Assembly (NCBI GenBank): GCA_021741205.1
Contig: JAIOYI010000004.1
Span: 124,001-188,000 of the forward strand
Length of the DNA: 64,000 nt
Source: Emcibacter sp.
GTDB lineage: Bacteria; Pseudomonadota; Alphaproteobacteria; Sphingomonadales; Emcibacteraceae
Direction: 5' to 3'
In this document: one piece after another, positions 62,566-64,000 of the stretch
Layout of the letters: every line of letters starts with the position of its first letter
How positions within the stretch are numbered: the stretch's first letter is position 1
Notes under the pieces: generated by a model
Seen by the model: the letters and a program-made list of their open reading frames with translations, nothing else
Databases searched by the model: none
What the model was told of the DNA's origin: nothing
Made by a program: the position numbers and the translations under genes

Positions 62566-63560
62566 GTCACTATAAAAATACCACTCTGATCCAGCTTGCC
62601 GTCACAGGTAATCTGACCTTTGCCCTGCATGTGGATGAGGTGGGACAGCACCGAGCTTGCCGCTGCGGGGTGGAGAAAGCTTGGGATATCGCAATAAATC
62701 ATATTGACCATTTGGGGGATCGTTGCAGCCCCCGCCTTGATCGCATCCAAAATTTGCCTTTCCCGTTCATGGCGGTGGGCAATCAAGGCCTTCACATAGG
62801 GTTTTGGATTTTCAATGGGGGCACCGTGGGTCGGGTAATAGATTTTATCCTTGCGGGTCAATAATTTTTCAAGGCTTGTGATATAGTCCTTCATATTCCC
62901 GTCTGGCTGCGAGACGACAGAGGTTGACCAGCCCATCACATGATCGCCAGTAAAAAGCGCACCTTCCTCTTTTAAGGCGAAACAGAGATGATTGGACAGA
63001 TGCCCAGGCGTATGGACGGCCTCCAATGTCCAGCCGTCACCCTTGATCACATCGCCGTCCTTTAAAATATGATCGGGGACGAAGTTCATGTCCCGTCCTT
63101 CTTCGGCGTGGTTGTCCATATCCGCCTGCGCCCCCACATCAAAGGCGTAAATTTCAGCACCCGTGATGACTTTCAAGGGATGGGCGGCGGGGGAATGATC
63201 CACATGATTATGGGTGATGAGAATATGGCTTATGGTCACATGATTGAGCATATTTTCCAAGGCATGGAGATGCGATGGTAGCAAAGGTCCCGGATCAATG
63301 ATTGCGACTTTTGGTCTGTGGGGGGAACTACCGCTCATAGCTTCGCTACTTGAGCTCCCCCCGATCTTGCGATCTCCCCCCTCGCTTGGTTTATGGGGGG
63401 AACTACCGCTCATGGCTTCGCTACTTGAGCTCCCCCCGATCTTGCGATCTCCCCCCTCATTTGGTTTAAGACCTATGATATAGGTTCCTGTGCCAAAAAA
63501 GGTAAAGGGCGACGGGTTATGAGCCACGAGTCGGTGGATGAGGGGGGTAATCTGTGTCAT
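62562..63560 (-). CDS. metallo-beta-lactamase-fold hydrolase with in-frame palindromic insertion
   Basis: The protein is a LACTB2/glyoxalase II-like hydrolase with zinc ligands in ILITHNHVDHSPAAHPL, GWTLEAVHTPGHLSNHLCF and LFTGDHVMGWSTSV. A C-terminal winged-helix-like part (about 250-332) matches the group. From the ATG at 63560 the length is 332; starts at 63602 and 63644 extend the frame. Between TYIIGLKPN and KVAIIDPGP the protein carries two 25-residue copies of a sequence beginning EGGDRKIGGSSSSEAMSG, encoded by a 75-base tandem DNA repeat. The rest of the hydrolase is intact, so the insertion appears tolerated. The stop overlaps the HsdR-N-type gene by four bases. Confidence 0.86.
   Translation of the reverse strand: MTQITPLIHRLVAHNPSPFTFFGTGTYIIGLKPNEGGDRKIGGSSSSEAMSGSSPHKPSEGGDRKIGGSSSSEAMSGSSPHRPKVAIIDPGPLLPSHLHALENMLNHVTISHILITHNHVDHSPAAHPLKVITGAEIYAFDVGAQADMDNHAEEGRDMNFVPDHILKDGDVIKGDGWTLEAVHTPGHLSNHLCFALKEEGALFTGDHVMGWSTSVVSQPDGNMKDYITSLEKLLTRKDKIYYPTHGAPIENPKPYVKALIAHRHERERQILDAIKAGAATIPQMVNMIYCDIPSFLHPAAASSVLSHLIHMQGKGQITCDGKLDQSGIFIVT
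63320..63458. repeat. 75-base palindromic element in tandem inside the hydrolase gene
   Basis: Two near-identical units (GGGGGGAACTACCGCTCAT at 63320 with one base changed and again at 63395) each hold an outer GGGGGG/CCCCCC pair, an inner GCTCA/TGAGC inverted repeat and a GATC-TTGC-GATC motif ending in CCCCCCTC. Both read through in frame on the minus strand. Confidence 0.9.
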
Positions 63561-63733
63561 CTCTCCATAAGCAGGAGAAAAATTTTTATTAAATTTAAGC
63601 ATATTTATCGAATTTATTTCTTCTTTTGAACAATTACCATTCATTTATTCTGCTATGTCTGTAATTGCGGCAATCATAGTGTCCATATTGTATAATGTCT
63701 TAGTGATAATAACAGCATTTTACGAGGTATGCC

Positions 63734-64000
63734 ATGTCATCAACGGACAAAAATAAAAAAGGTTTTTCAACAAGAGCCATTCATGCCTGCCATGATAAGA
63801 GCGATCCTTATAAATCCTTGACCTCGCCCATTTATATGACATCAACCTTTGAATTTGCCACCGCAGAGGAGGGGGGTGCCCGTTTTGCAGGTGAAGAGGG
63901 GGGCTATATCTATACCCGCCTTGGTAATCCAACCCTAAACGAGCTTGAGATGCGGCTTGCCAATCTTGAGGGGGCGGAGGCTTGTCTTACGGTGGCCTCA
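63734..64000 (+). CDS. methionine gamma-lyase-like PLP enzyme, N-terminal part (partial)
   Basis: The first 89 residues of a trans-sulfuration-family enzyme are in the window; the gene continues beyond base 64000. The start is FSTRAIHACHDKSDPYKSLTSPIYMTSTFEF, then YIYTRLGNPTLNELEMRLANLEGAEACLTVAS, the typical Cys/Met-metabolism PLP-enzyme N-terminus. The TSTFEFATAEEGGARFAGEEGGYIY pattern fits methionine gamma-lyases more than cystathionine beta- or gamma-synthases, but the distinguishing Cys and Lys lie downstream. GAGG before the ATG at 63734 supports the start. The base composition is richer in G+C than in most of the window. Confidence 0.85.
   Translation, partial: MSSTDKNKKGFSTRAIHACHDKSDPYKSLTSPIYMTSTFEFATAEEGGARFAGEEGGYIYTRLGNPTLNELEMRLANLEGAEACLTVAS

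Overview
The window is a 64-kb stretch of an AT-rich alphaproteobacterial chromosome. The assignment rests on CtrA, ChpT, an RpoH-type heat-shock sigma factor, the lptC-lptA-lptB-rpoN-hpf-ptsN order, intracellular polyhydroxybutyrate (PHB) genes and an outer membrane with TonB-type receptor, porin and Lpt genes. Gene content and order would fit Rhodospirillales-, Kordiimonadales- or Emcibacterales-like lineages, but I cannot fix the order from sequence alone. Most genes are well packed and housekeeping in nature. No rRNA, tRNA, CRISPR array or complete insertion sequence was seen.

Layout. 0-8 kb: end of a TonB-dependent receptor, rpoH, rluD, a DUF6476-like/JAMM pair, a methyltransferase, a secreted S33 hydrolase, a LysE exporter and cysQ, with copies of a dispersed inverted repeat (family A) between genes. 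8-18 kb: a motility and cell-cycle block with chpT, a hybrid cheA, cheW, cheY, cheB, cheR, ctrA (opposite strand), fliI and fliJ. 18-25 kb: PHB mobilisation (bdhA and phaZ, divergent), a phosphohexomutase, a LysR regulator divergent from a lysine 2,3-aminomutase-like gene, a PAS protein and uppP. 25-31 kb: a putative iron-responsive flavin electron-transfer locus (porin, FMN-binding protein, PepSY-type membrane protein, ApbE) around a Fur-like box, then a pabB-pabC fusion. 31-35 kb: ParA, a ribbon-helix-helix partner and two SPOR proteins. 35-41 kb: ptsN, hpf, rpoN, lptBAC and rnd. 41-48 kb: aroC, fabI, yihY, a DnaJ-like protein, a glycine-zipper lipoprotein, pdxH, a CDF metal transporter and an arylamine N-acetyltransferase. 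48-56 kb: a response regulator, a SufR-like Fe-S regulator divergent from an unusual Rieske protein, EamA, PAP2, nadC-nadA and an MFS transporter. 56.7-62.6 kb: a looser accessory region with long non-coding gaps, a second hairpin repeat family (B), a duplicated scrap of dinB, orphan genes, dinB and an HsdR-N-type nuclease gene. The end holds a metallo-beta-lactamase-fold hydrolase interrupted in frame by a tandem palindromic element, and the start of a methionine gamma-lyase-like gene.

The most striking observation is in CheA (9072-12146). Between its phosphotransfer domain and its dimerisation/kinase domains lies a segment (about residues 190-305) that matches group I truncated hemoglobins along its length, but the proximal heme histidine position is Phe and the B10 tyrosine position is His. 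A chemotaxis kinase with a built-in, possibly heme-free or unusually ligated globin sensor would be a new kind of input module. It sits beside chpT and ctrA, so chemotaxis, flagellar assembly and cell-cycle control are physically linked here. Secondary points of interest are the ApbE/FMN/PepSY/porin locus, the SufR-like/Rieske pair with perfect direct repeats, and the palindromic insertion in the hydrolase gene.
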